Positions 16,841-25,187 of a DNA stretch of 32,329 nt are shown piece after piece. The DNA is from Clostridia bacterium (GTDB lineage: Bacteria > Bacillota > Clostridia > Oscillospirales > CAG-382): contig CAAEPN010000076.1 in the NCBI GenBank assembly GCA_900757905.1, forward strand, positions 1 to 32,329, read 5' to 3'. Made by a program: the position numbers and the translations under genes. The notes below the pieces were generated by a model. It did not search any database and had not been told where the DNA came from. It saw only the letters and a program-made list of their open reading frames with translations. The number at the start of each line of letters is the position of its first letter. Positions within the stretch are counted from its first letter, which is position 1.

Positions 16841-17898
16841 AGCCGGAACAGAGAAAAGTAAGCGTGATCGTCCCGGTCTACAACTCGGAAAAATACCTTC
16901 ATGAGTGCGTTTTGTCGCTGCAAAAGCAGACGTTAAGCGAAATTGAGATATGGCTCATCGACGACGGCTCGACCGACGCAAGCGGCAGGATCTGCGACGA
17001 GCTTGCGGCAGACGACGCGCGCATTTATGTGATCCACAAACAAAACGAGGGCGCGGGTCCTGCGCGAAATGCCGGCCTTGCGGCCGCGCACGGCGAATAC
17101 GTCGCGTTTGTGGATTCCGACGATACGGTGGCGTTCGATATGCTTGAAATATTGTATACCGAAGCCAAAGCAAGCGGCGCGGATATGACCATGACGGGAA
17201 TCCGGCATGTCGGCGGCATTGTGTTCGAAGGTAAGGACGTTGAAAAATTCGGCTTTGAAAAGCGCGAGATTTTCGATACGCCAAAAGACCTTGAACGGCT
17301 GGTGCTCGGCATGGTCGGCGCCCGTCCGAAAGAACCGGAGGACACGCGCTACAGCTGCTCGGTGTGCAAAAATTTGTACCGGCGTGCGGTCATCGAAGAA
17401 AACGGGATTCGGTTCGTGTCGGAGAGAGAATACGCTTCGGAGGACATGCTGTTTCTCATTGATTTTGTCCTTTGTATCACCCGTGCGGTTGGCATACCCG
17501 GCGCACTGTATTACTACCGCCGCAACGGCGAATCCTCCTCCAAAAGCTATCAGAGCGGCCGGTTTGAGCGCTCCAAAAGGCTCATGGCCGAGGCCGCGCG
17601 CCGCTTGGAACGCAAGATCGCCCGGAAAGAGTTTGCGCCATACTGCGCAAGACAGCTGCAAGCCTATGCAAGAGTGGCGCTGTCACAGGAATATATGCGC
17701 TTAAAAGCTCATCCCGAACGCCGCGCCGAAGTAAACCGAAACATAAGAGCGATTTTGCACGACCCGGCCTTGCAAGAGGCATTAAGGGCTTTTGATATTT
17801 ACAAGCTTCCCAAAAAACAGGCGGCTTTTGCCGTATGCATGAAGTATAAAGCCGCGCCCCTTGTGCATTTGTTGATAAAAATGCGCGAAAAGGCATGA
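16837..17898 (+). CDS. GT2-family glycosyltransferase 1
   Basis: This is a 353-residue inverting GT-A transferase. It has VSVIVPVYNSEKYL at the start, nucleotide-binding DDGS (42-45) and metal-binding DSDD (93-96), followed by a variable C-terminal acceptor region with the EDMLF block (SEREYASEDMLFLIDF). It is cytoplasmic and acts on the growing lipid-linked repeat unit; the sugar is unknown. It overlaps the polymerase gene by ATGA. It is less like the other two GT2 proteins of the locus than they are to each other. Confidence 0.93.
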   Translation: MKPEQRKVSVIVPVYNSEKYLHECVLSLQKQTLSEIEIWLIDDGSTDASGRICDELAADDARIYVIHKQNEGAGPARNAGLAAAHGEYVAFVDSDDTVAFDMLEILYTEAKASGADMTMTGIRHVGGIVFEGKDVEKFGFEKREIFDTPKDLERLVLGMVGARPKEPEDTRYSCSVCKNLYRRAVIEENGIRFVSEREYASEDMLFLIDFVLCITRAVGIPGALYYYRRNGESSSKSYQSGRFERSKRLMAEAARRLERKIARKEFAPYCARQLQAYARVALSQEYMRLKAHPERRAEVNRNIRAILHDPALQEALRAFDIYKLPKKQAAFAVCMKYKAAPLVHLLIKMREKA

Positions 17899-17947
17899 AC
17901 TTAAAAAAAGAAAGAATCAGACCTACGCGTCGGAAAGGAACGGAAAA

Positions 17948-18970
17948 ATGCTGTTTTCAGTCATCATCCCGATCTACAACGTAGAAAAATATTTGCGCGA
18001 ATGCTTAGACAGCGTTGCCCGGCAGACCTTTCCGGATTTTGAAGCCATTCTGGTAGACGACGGTTCGCCGGACGGTTCGGCCGCCATTTGCGACGAATAT
18101 GCGGCACGCGACAGCCGCTTTACCGTGATCCACAAGAAGAACGGCGGACTTGTCAGCGCACGAAAGGCCGGAATTATCTGCGCGGGCGGCGAATATATCG
18201 TAAATTTAGACGGCGACGACAGACTGCGAACGGATATGCTTGAAAATGCAAAGAAAATTATCGACGCCCATCACCCCGACGTTCTTTCTTTTGCAGTCGA
18301 TTTCTTTCCCGATTCCTCTCCGACCGAAAAACGAACCGTGCGCGAGCCGTTAGAACCCGGCTTTTACGGCAAAAACGAGCTTTATGAAAAAATCTATCCG
18401 CAAATGCTCATGACGCGCGATATGCGCCACTCGTTCTATTATCTTTGCGCAAAGGCGATCAAGCGCTCGGTGCTGTATGCGCCGCAGCTTGCGGTGGATG
18501 ACGGCATTTCCCTCGGCGAGGACGTGACCTGCCTTATGAACGTCTACGCGGCGTGCGAGAGCGTGTATATTTCCGAAAAAAGCGCCTATGAGTGCCGTGA
18601 GCGGCAAGGCTCGGATTCGCGGCTGTTCAAGCCGGTGCAGTTCGACCAGTTAATACGCGGCGTCACTGCACTGGAAAAAATACGATTGCCGGAGGAAGCC
18701 GGCTTTGCCGCGCAAACCGACCGCTATACCGCGTTTCTCTGCTTTGGACTTATCAACGCGGCTACCCTCTCAAAGCGGAAAGACGCGCGTAAGATCGTCT
18801 GTGCCAATCTGAAAAACGAAACTCTGCGGCAGCATATCCAAGCCGCCGAATTTGAAAGCGTCACACCAAAAATGTGCGTCGTCTACCGGCTTCTGAAAAA
18901 AGGCCGCATAAAAACGCTGTTTTCCTTTTTGAAGCTGTGCAACCTTTTAAAAAATCCGCAAAAGAGGTGA
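17948..18970 (+). CDS. GT2-family glycosyltransferase 2
   Basis: This is a 340-residue GT-A transferase with FSVIIPIYNVEKYLRECLDS, DDGS (37-40) and the metal site written D88-G-D-D91 instead of the more usual DSDD, which keeps the acidic ligands. The middle SLGEDVTCLMNVY corresponds to the ED catalytic-base region. A 49-base gap with a GAAAGGAA site precedes it, the largest gap inside this half of the operon. Its first 90 residues closely match the third GT2 protein (21327-22334), suggesting duplication followed by change in specificity. Confidence 0.93.
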   Translation: MLFSVIIPIYNVEKYLRECLDSVARQTFPDFEAILVDDGSPDGSAAICDEYAARDSRFTVIHKKNGGLVSARKAGIICAGGEYIVNLDGDDRLRTDMLENAKKIIDAHHPDVLSFAVDFFPDSSPTEKRTVREPLEPGFYGKNELYEKIYPQMLMTRDMRHSFYYLCAKAIKRSVLYAPQLAVDDGISLGEDVTCLMNVYAACESVYISEKSAYECRERQGSDSRLFKPVQFDQLIRGVTALEKIRLPEEAGFAAQTDRYTAFLCFGLINAATLSKRKDARKIVCANLKNETLRQHIQAAEFESVTPKMCVVYRLLKKGRIKTLFSFLKLCNLLKNPQKR

Positions 18971-18974
18971 ACCC

Positions 18975-19784
18975 ATGTCACTTTTCCGTCTGAACGGTCT
19001 TGCAGACAAGCTCAACCGTTTCCGCAAATACCTGTTATACGGCAAACGCAGCGATACCGCAAGCTACATCCGGGCCTTGTGCGCACGCGGCGCAAAAATC
19101 AGTCAAGACTTATATATGCCGACGCCGGAAAGTGTGTTTTTGGACGACACAACGCCGTTTATGCTGTCTATCGGCAGTCATGTGGGCCTTGCCGCCGGCG
19201 TAAAGGTCCTGACGCACGACGCAAGCTGGCATGTGGATAATGCGCTTACCGGCCGTGTGACCGGACATATCGCGCCCGTATCCATCGGGAACAACGTGTT
19301 TGTCGGCATGAACAGTGTCATTTTGTGCGGCGTTTCGATCTGCGATAATGTAATTATCGGCGCTGGCAGCGTGGTTTCGGGTTCAATCAAAAAATCCGGC
19401 GTGTATTCGGGAAATCCGGCAAAGCTTGTTGCGCCGCTCGATGTGTTTTTCGAGTTTCGCGAAGAAAGAATGCTAAGCGAAGCGTATACGCTTGCCGAAA
19501 AGTATTACGAAGCCTTCGGGCAAAAGCCGCTCGAAGAGCTGTTTAACGAATACTTTTATCTGTTCTGTCCGCGCCGGAAGGACGCGCTTAACGAATCGTT
19601 TCTTCGTCAGATGAACCGCGGCGCAAACGAAAAAGCGCTTGACGCATTTCTTTCGTCCGAGCCGGAATTCGAAAGCTACGACGCATTTTGGGCGTACTGC
19701 ATGGAGCGCATGGCAAAAAAAGCGGATAAGGCGAAGGCGGATAAAAAGACCGCAAGTTCGGAGGAAAAAGCGTGTCAAGAGTAG
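18975..19784 (+). CDS. Left-handed beta-helix (hexapeptide) acyltransferase
   Basis: The 269-residue product has hexapeptide repeats at about residues 55-150, for example IGSHVGLAAGVKVL, VSIGNNVFVGMNSVIL and VIIGAGSVVSGSIKKSG. The likely catalytic histidine is in LTHDASWH, and the family closing motif YSGNPAKLV is present. Such trimeric enzymes move acetyl or other acyl groups from CoA to sugar hydroxyls. A C-terminal helical tail of about 100 residues, Lys- and Glu-rich at the end, is longer than in simple acetyltransferases. It lies 4 bases after the GT2 stop and overlaps the flippase start, so it probably decorates the repeat unit in the cytoplasm before export. Confidence 0.9.
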   Translation: MSLFRLNGLADKLNRFRKYLLYGKRSDTASYIRALCARGAKISQDLYMPTPESVFLDDTTPFMLSIGSHVGLAAGVKVLTHDASWHVDNALTGRVTGHIAPVSIGNNVFVGMNSVILCGVSICDNVIIGAGSVVSGSIKKSGVYSGNPAKLVAPLDVFFEFREERMLSEAYTLAEKYYEAFGQKPLEELFNEYFYLFCPRRKDALNESFLRQMNRGANEKALDAFLSSEPEFESYDAFWAYCMERMAKKADKAKADKKTASSEEKACQE

Positions 19785-21310
19785 ATAAAGTCGCAAGGAA
19801 CATGAAATTTGCTTTGCTTTGCCAAGCGGCGTCGGTTATCGTAAATTTCGTTTTGCGCAAGGTGTTTGTAGCGACGCTCGGTGAGGAATATTTGGGCTTG
19901 AACGGGCTTTTTTCCGACATTTTGTCCATGCTGTCGCTTGCGGAATTGGGCTTCGGAACATCGATCATTTTCAGCCTATACAAACCGGTTGCCGAAGAAA
20001 ACACTGAAAAGATAAAATCGCTCATGCGGCTGTACCGCAATATTTATACGGCAGTCGGCCTATTTGTGCTTATCGCCGGAACATCCCTTGCGCCGCGGCT
20101 CGACCTCTTTGTCAAGGAAATGCCGGATATCGCGCATATCCGTCTTATCTATCTTCTCAACGTCTTTAACACGGCGGTATCGTATTTCTTTGTCTATAAG
20201 GCGTCGCTGTTGTTTGCCGACCAAAAGAAATACGTCGAGCTTATCATCAATACCGCCGTCAAAACGGTATGCGCCGTTTTGCAGATTGCCGTGCTGCTTA
20301 CGCTGCGGAATTATCTTGTGTATCTTGCCTTGATGATATTCGGTACGGTCGTGCAGAATCTTCTGATATCGCACCAGACCGATAAGCGTTATCCGTATTT
20401 AAAGGACAAAAACATTCGGCCGCTTGAAAAGGAGGATAAGGATACCATCCGCACCAATGTAGGCGCGATGGCCTTTCATAAATTCGGCAGCGTCGTCATT
20501 TTCAGCACCGACAGTATTTTAACAGCAAAGCTGGTAAGCGTCGCGGCGGTCGGACTGTATTCCAATTACATGCTTATCCGCAAGGCCGTGCTTATGGTCA
20601 TCGAAACCATGTTTCACGGCATTACCAGCGGCATGGGAAACTTAAACGCCGCCGAAAGCAATGAAAAAAAATACGAAGCCTTTCGTAATATCTTTTTCTT
20701 TTCGTCGTGGCTGTTCGGGTTTTGCAGCATCTGCCTTGCGGAATTATATAACCCGTTTATTTCGCTGTGGCTCGGCGAAAAGTACTTGTTTGACAAAAGC
20801 GTGGTGCTGCTCATCGTCGTGTATTTTTACTTATACTGCATGCGCATTCCGGTCGCCTCCTGCAAAGAGGCCATGGGACTTTTCAAGTACGACAAATACA
20901 AGCCGATTCCCGAAGCGCTCTTCAATCTCGTTTTTTCGATCGTTCTTGCAAAACGCATGGGCATTGCCGGAATCGTTCTCGGCACGGTAATAAGCACGCT
21001 CTTGGTCCCGTTCTGGATCGAACCGCTTGTGGTGTACCGGCACGGCTTTGGACGAAAGGTAACCGGCTTTTTTGTCCGCTATGGCGTCTATACGCTCGCG
21101 GCGGTCGTTGCATGGAGCGTGACAGCGTTTTTGTGCGGACTTACCGCACCGGGGCCTGTCGGCTTTATCGTGAAAATGCTCATCTGTGCGGCAGTGCCGA
21201 ACGTGCTGTTTTTGGCCTTTTATTTTAAAACGCGCGAATTTGCCTATTTAAAAACGGTGGCCTTTTCCATGCTCGGTAAGATATGCGGCAGGATCGTCAA
21301 AAAATCCTAA
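19772..21310 (+). CDS. Lipid-linked repeat-unit flippase (Wzx, MOP superfamily)
   Basis: This 512-residue polytopic protein has about 12-14 hydrophobic helices. The start SRVDKVARNMKFALLCQAAS and the motif LGEEYLGLNGLFSDILSMLSLAELGFG are typical of polysaccharide-biosynthesis proteins of the MOP/MATE-like group. It should turn undecaprenyl-linked repeat units across the membrane for Wzy. The start is a GTG at 19772 with GGAGG about 8 bases upstream, overlapping the acyltransferase end by 13 bases. Confidence 0.93.
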   Translation: MSRVDKVARNMKFALLCQAASVIVNFVLRKVFVATLGEEYLGLNGLFSDILSMLSLAELGFGTSIIFSLYKPVAEENTEKIKSLMRLYRNIYTAVGLFVLIAGTSLAPRLDLFVKEMPDIAHIRLIYLLNVFNTAVSYFFVYKASLLFADQKKYVELIINTAVKTVCAVLQIAVLLTLRNYLVYLALMIFGTVVQNLLISHQTDKRYPYLKDKNIRPLEKEDKDTIRTNVGAMAFHKFGSVVIFSTDSILTAKLVSVAAVGLYSNYMLIRKAVLMVIETMFHGITSGMGNLNAAESNEKKYEAFRNIFFFSSWLFGFCSICLAELYNPFISLWLGEKYLFDKSVVLLIVVYFYLYCMRIPVASCKEAMGLFKYDKYKPIPEALFNLVFSIVLAKRMGIAGIVLGTVISTLLVPFWIEPLVVYRHGFGRKVTGFFVRYGVYTLAAVVAWSVTAFLCGLTAPGPVGFIVKMLICAAVPNVLFLAFYFKTREFAYLKTVAFSMLGKICGRIVKKS

Positions 21311-21326
21311 GTAAAGAGGAAAAAAG

Positions 21327-22334
21327 ATGTTTTTCAGTGTGCTGATTCCGGTCTATAACGCCGAAAATTATTTAAGAGAATGCTTAGACAGTGTACAAAA
21401 ACAGACCTTTGACGATTTCGAGGTCATTTTGGCGGACGACGGCTCGACCGATAAGAGCGGCGATATCTGCGACGAATATGCAAAAAACGATACGCGTTTC
21501 AAGGTGCTTCACTTGGAAAACGGCGGCGCCGTGCGCGCAAGGAAAAATGCGCTCCATGCAAGCTCCGGCGATTACATCGTATTTGCAGACAGCGACGATC
21601 TTTTAGATACCGGTCTTCTCGAACGGCTGCGCGAAGCGCTCTTGCGCGAATCGCCCGACATTGCCGCCTTCGGCTATCAGTTATTTGATGCGAACGGCGT
21701 GCTGTTAAAAAACAAAAATGCGCCGCGTGCAGGCGTCTATGAGGGAAAACGTCTGAAGAAGGTAAAAAAAGCGCTTATTTACGATAAACGGCAGCGGTCG
21801 TTCAATTACGGCAGCGTCATTTACAGTCTGTGGTCAAAGGCTTGGCGCGCAGAGCTTCTTCGTGAGCACGAAGCGCTTTTGCCGGACAATTTAACCAAAG
21901 GCGAGGATATGGCGCTGACGGTAAGCGCGGTATGCGCCGCGAAAAAGATCTGCTTTTTGGATGAATACGGTTATTTTTACCGTGTGACGCCCGGCTCGGT
22001 CATGAATTCGTTTAAGGAAAACGAGCCGGAAAACCTTTTGAACGTATACCAAACCGTGCGAAAGAACGTGCCGGAGCTTTCCGAAAATAATATTGCCGTT
22101 TGGCTCTTGTATATGTGCCTTGAATATGCCGCACAGGCGTCGGAAGTCTATTCCGATGAGAGGGCGTTTGCCGCAGGACTGGAAAAGAATCTTGCGCCGC
22201 TTAGCGTTTTTTTCAAAAAGGCGCGCTTATATTTGCCGCGTTTGGGCGATATCCTGCCGGTCTATTATATCAAAGCCGGAAAATACGAAAAGCTGTATGC
22301 GCTTTTGACAAAGCGTGCCGGAACGGAAAAGTGA
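21327..22334 (+). CDS. GT2-family glycosyltransferase 3
   Basis: This is a 335-residue GT-A transferase with FSVLIPVYNAENYLRECLDS, DDGS (37-40), DSDD (88-91) and the later acidic block LTKGEDMALTVSAV. It resembles the second GT2 protein across the whole N-terminal half, so the two look like paralogues flanking the acyltransferase and flippase genes. It is preceded by AGAGGAAAAA. The sugar donor is unknown. Confidence 0.93.
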   Translation: MFFSVLIPVYNAENYLRECLDSVQKQTFDDFEVILADDGSTDKSGDICDEYAKNDTRFKVLHLENGGAVRARKNALHASSGDYIVFADSDDLLDTGLLERLREALLRESPDIAAFGYQLFDANGVLLKNKNAPRAGVYEGKRLKKVKKALIYDKRQRSFNYGSVIYSLWSKAWRAELLREHEALLPDNLTKGEDMALTVSAVCAAKKICFLDEYGYFYRVTPGSVMNSFKENEPENLLNVYQTVRKNVPELSENNIAVWLLYMCLEYAAQASEVYSDERAFAAGLEKNLAPLSVFFKKARLYLPRLGDILPVYYIKAGKYEKLYALLTKRAGTEK

Positions 22335-22342
22335 GGAAAAAC

Positions 22343-23416
22343 ATGAAGATAAAAAAAGATTTTATCGGTATGTTCGATGTGTTAAAGGGCATTTTAATGA
22401 TAGCCATTATCACGATCCATACGCTCGGATTTGTAAAAGACACACTGCCGCAAGACCGCGCGGTTTCGTTCTGCACCGAGCTGTATCGCTTCGGCGGCGT
22501 GGTCGTCGCGCTGTTTTTCGTGCTTGCCGGATACAGCTTCAAGCCGGCGAGGGATATCGGAAAATACATCAAAAAGCAGGCGAAGGAATTTCTGTTGCCG
22601 TATGCGGCGGCGGTCCTCTTAACCTGTGCCTGCATAGCCGCACGCGGCGTGCTTTGCGGCACGTTTTCTTTCGGCAGCGTTTCCTCGGTCTTATTTGCCG
22701 GGTTTTTCGGCGCGACCGGCTCGTTCGAGCTTGGCGGCGTTTGGTTTGCAAGCATTGTCGCGCTGTGGTTTCCGCTTGCGTTTTTCCTAAGCGGTACGTT
22801 CTATCAGCTTATCCGGCGGATAAAAAACGAAAAGCTTGTCCAAGCGCTTATTTGGACGCTTACGGCGCTTTGTGTGCTTGTGCCGCAGGAGATCGCCCGC
22901 TATGTGCCGTGGACGCTCGTGCAGTCGCTTGCGGTGCTCGGCTTTATCGAGGTCGGACGGCTTTTGAAAAAGCATAAGCTGTTATATCAAAAATTTCCTA
23001 TACCTGCCGTTTTGGCGGCGCTTGCGGCATGGGTCGCACTGCATGTTTTTTCGGCATGCAGCATCGGCGTCAACCTCTACCGTTTCTGGTGGCTCGATTA
23101 TGCAGTAATTGCCGCTGTGAGCGCCGTGTTCTTAAAAGGGTATCTGACAAGCGGCATGGCCACGGCAGAATTTCTGTCGCCGCTTGAATATATCGGCCGC
23201 AATTCCATGTGGATATTATATATCCACGCCTTTGAACTGCTTGCATTCCCGTGGGACGCCGGTTTAGCCGCGCTTTTCCCGAAAAGCATACCGCCGTTTG
23301 GCGTGTTTCTCATCGTAAATGCCGCACGGCTCGCACTTGACGTGCTTTTGTGCGCGTGCTTCAACGGCCTTTACGGCTATCTCATCAACCGCAAACTCAT
23401 GAAAAAAGAAATATAA
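22343..23416 (+). CDS. Acyltransferase-3 family membrane protein (OafA/YrhL-like)
   Basis: This 357-residue protein has about ten membrane helices. The N-terminal FDVLKGILMIAIITIHTLGF carries the conserved histidine of the acyltransferase-3 family (usually R/K-x10-H), and LFFVLAGYSF matches the second family block. These proteins move acyl groups across the membrane onto sugars or peptidoglycan. I chose the ATG at 22343 because GAGGAAAAA lies just before it; an in-frame GTG at 22331 overlaps the previous stop. The next two genes encode a carrier protein and an adenylating ligase, suggesting they supply its acyl group. A GT or fucose-type acetylase role is also possible. Confidence 0.87.
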   Translation: MKIKKDFIGMFDVLKGILMIAIITIHTLGFVKDTLPQDRAVSFCTELYRFGGVVVALFFVLAGYSFKPARDIGKYIKKQAKEFLLPYAAAVLLTCACIAARGVLCGTFSFGSVSSVLFAGFFGATGSFELGGVWFASIVALWFPLAFFLSGTFYQLIRRIKNEKLVQALIWTLTALCVLVPQEIARYVPWTLVQSLAVLGFIEVGRLLKKHKLLYQKFPIPAVLAALAAWVALHVFSACSIGVNLYRFWWLDYAVIAAVSAVFLKGYLTSGMATAEFLSPLEYIGRNSMWILYIHAFELLAFPWDAGLAALFPKSIPPFGVFLIVNAARLALDVLLCACFNGLYGYLINRKLMKKEI

Positions 23417-23429
23417 GGAGTAAAGAAAA

Positions 23430-23666
23430 ATGCAAAAGCAAGAAATTTTAACCTATTTGGAAGAGCTTATCAAAAAAATCAGCGGAACGGACGAATACGC
23501 CTCCGATATGGATCTGTCCGACGACCTCGGCCTATCCTCCATTGATATCATGAGCGTGCTTGTCGCCTGTGAAAAGAAATTTTCCGTTAAGATCTCCGCC
23601 AAGGATCTTCGCAGCGTTGCAACGCCGGAGGATTTCGCAGAGCTTATCGAATCCAAACTGCAATAA
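23430..23666 (+). CDS. Acyl/peptidyl carrier protein
   Basis: This 78-residue acidic four-helix carrier has the phosphopantetheine attachment site GLSSIDIM with S37 as the expected serine, in place of the more usual D-S-L. Length and acidity match AcpP, DltC and specialised carriers. Its position between a membrane acyltransferase and an acyl-adenylating ligase argues for a dedicated carrier rather than the fatty-acid ACP. A GGAG site lies before the ATG. Confidence 0.92.
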   Translation: MQKQEILTYLEELIKKISGTDEYASDMDLSDDLGLSSIDIMSVLVACEKKFSVKISAKDLRSVATPEDFAELIESKLQ

Positions 23667-23703
23667 GCAATTTCATCCAAGAACAATAAAGGGAGAAAAA
23701 AGA

Positions 23704-25152
23704 ATGCTGTACCGGGAATATGAAAATATGTCCTTTTACGGGATGTTGGAGCGCACGGCGCAGAAATACGGCGAAAAACCGGCCATCTCGTTTAACGAGG
23801 ACGGCACGCCGCAAACCAAGACCTACGAGGAGCTGTTTTACGATGTCCGCGTTTTGGGCAAATATCTTGAAAAAAACGGTTTAAAAGGCAAATATGTCGT
23901 CGTGGATTCACGCAATACCTATGCCCAGCTTGTCAGCATATTTGCTGTCATGGCCATGGGCGCGGTGGCGGCCATTCTCAATTTTGACCTGCCGGAGGAC
24001 GATATCCGAAGCGCCTTCACCCGTATCGAACCGGCTATGGTCATTTACGACAGCGAGGACGCGGATTTTGTACACACGCTTTCCGATGCGCCGTGCCTTT
24101 GCTGCACGCCGGACGAAAACTCCTATGAGCATACAAGCGTCGTCGGGATACTTTCAAGTGAAACCGCGCTTTTGGCGGCGGACGCGTCGCTTGGTCCCTC
24201 TTCTCCGGCGGCGGTTCTCATGACCTCCGGCAGCACAAGCATCAGCAAGCTCGTGCTTTTGTCGCATGCCTCCATGCTGCCGTTCAGCGACCTTGTCACG
24301 ACCAAAAGTATTATGACCTATCCGCTTTACCATGTGGCCGGCATTAAAATGGTGATAAACGACCTTGCGCGCGGCACACATACCTGTCTTTCGGATTTTA
24401 AGCGCGGCCTTGACGATATCGATTGGTTCCGTCCGGCTGAAACCATGGCGATACCGCTGTTTGTCAACACGCTCGTCAAGCGTGCAAAGCTCGGACTTAC
24501 CGATATCACCTGCTTTAAAGCAATCCATACGGGCGGCGCGCCGCAAGACCCGGATATCAAGGCCTATTTAGACACCTTCGGCATTTTTTCGGCGTCGTTT
24601 TACGGCACGACCGAAACAGCCGGCATCAACACCTGCGCATACCCCGAAACCTATAAACCGGGTTCGGTCGGGTGCCTTGGCGAGTGGAACCCCGGACGGG
24701 TGTCGGACGAGGGAGAAATCCAGATCAAGAGCCGCTGCGGTATGATGGAATATCTGAAAGATGAGGACGCCACGCACGCCGCCTTTACCGAGGACGGTTG
24801 GTATAAAACAGGAGACGTGGGAAAGATCGACCAAGACGGCTTTTTGTATATCACCGGCCGAATCAAGAACATCATCATCCTCTCCAACGGCGAAAACGTC
24901 AGTCCCGAAGCCATTGAAGCGCGGCTTCTTGCTTCGCCGGATATCGACGAGGCCGTCGTTTACGGCGAAGAGGATGAGATCCGCGCCGCCGTATGGTCGG
25001 ATCACCTCACCGATGAAAAAAAGGCCGCAGTCGAAGCCTTTGTCAAGGGCTATAACAAGACCGTGCCAAGCTACCATAAGGTAAAAAAGGTCGTGTTCCG
25101 CGACAAACCGTTTGAACGCACCGCGTCCAACAAGATCAAGCGTAACTATTGA
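23704..25152 (+). CDS. AMP-forming acyl/aminoacyl-carrier-protein ligase (ANL superfamily)
   Basis: This 482-residue enzyme should adenylate a carboxylic or amino acid and load it on the adjacent carrier. Motifs are A3-like MTSGSTSISK (173-182), A5 YGTTE (300-304), A7 YKTGD (367-371), A8 GRIKN (385-389) and the catalytic A10 lysine K477 in ASNKIKR. The A3 loop departs from the common TSGTTGxPKG form. The start is the ATG at 23704 with GGGAGAAAA upstream; the frame is open further up only because it overlaps the carrier gene. Neighbouring ACP and acyltransferase genes make a dedicated acyl-activation step likely, comparable in logic to DltA-DltC-DltB. The substrate cannot be read from the sequence. 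Confidence 0.9.
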   Translation: MLYREYENMSFYGMLERTAQKYGEKPAISFNEDGTPQTKTYEELFYDVRVLGKYLEKNGLKGKYVVVDSRNTYAQLVSIFAVMAMGAVAAILNFDLPEDDIRSAFTRIEPAMVIYDSEDADFVHTLSDAPCLCCTPDENSYEHTSVVGILSSETALLAADASLGPSSPAAVLMTSGSTSISKLVLLSHASMLPFSDLVTTKSIMTYPLYHVAGIKMVINDLARGTHTCLSDFKRGLDDIDWFRPAETMAIPLFVNTLVKRAKLGLTDITCFKAIHTGGAPQDPDIKAYLDTFGIFSASFYGTTETAGINTCAYPETYKPGSVGCLGEWNPGRVSDEGEIQIKSRCGMMEYLKDEDATHAAFTEDGWYKTGDVGKIDQDGFLYITGRIKNIIILSNGENVSPEAIEARLLASPDIDEAVVYGEEDEIRAAVWSDHLTDEKKAAVEAFVKGYNKTVPSYHKVKKVVFRDKPFERTASNKIKRNY

Positions 25153-25187
25153 TACCTTTGCTTTAAAACCCGGAAGGAAGTGGAAAA

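Noticed and set aside
16933..17661. 242-codon minus-strand reading frame opposite GT2 gene 1
   Set aside because: It is an antisense shadow; the plus-strand gene has clear GT2 motifs.
22315..22977. 220-codon plus-strand reading frame overlapping the acyltransferase-3 gene
   Set aside because: It is out of frame with the membrane protein, rich in Arg, Cys and Ala without pattern, and typical of a frame shadow.
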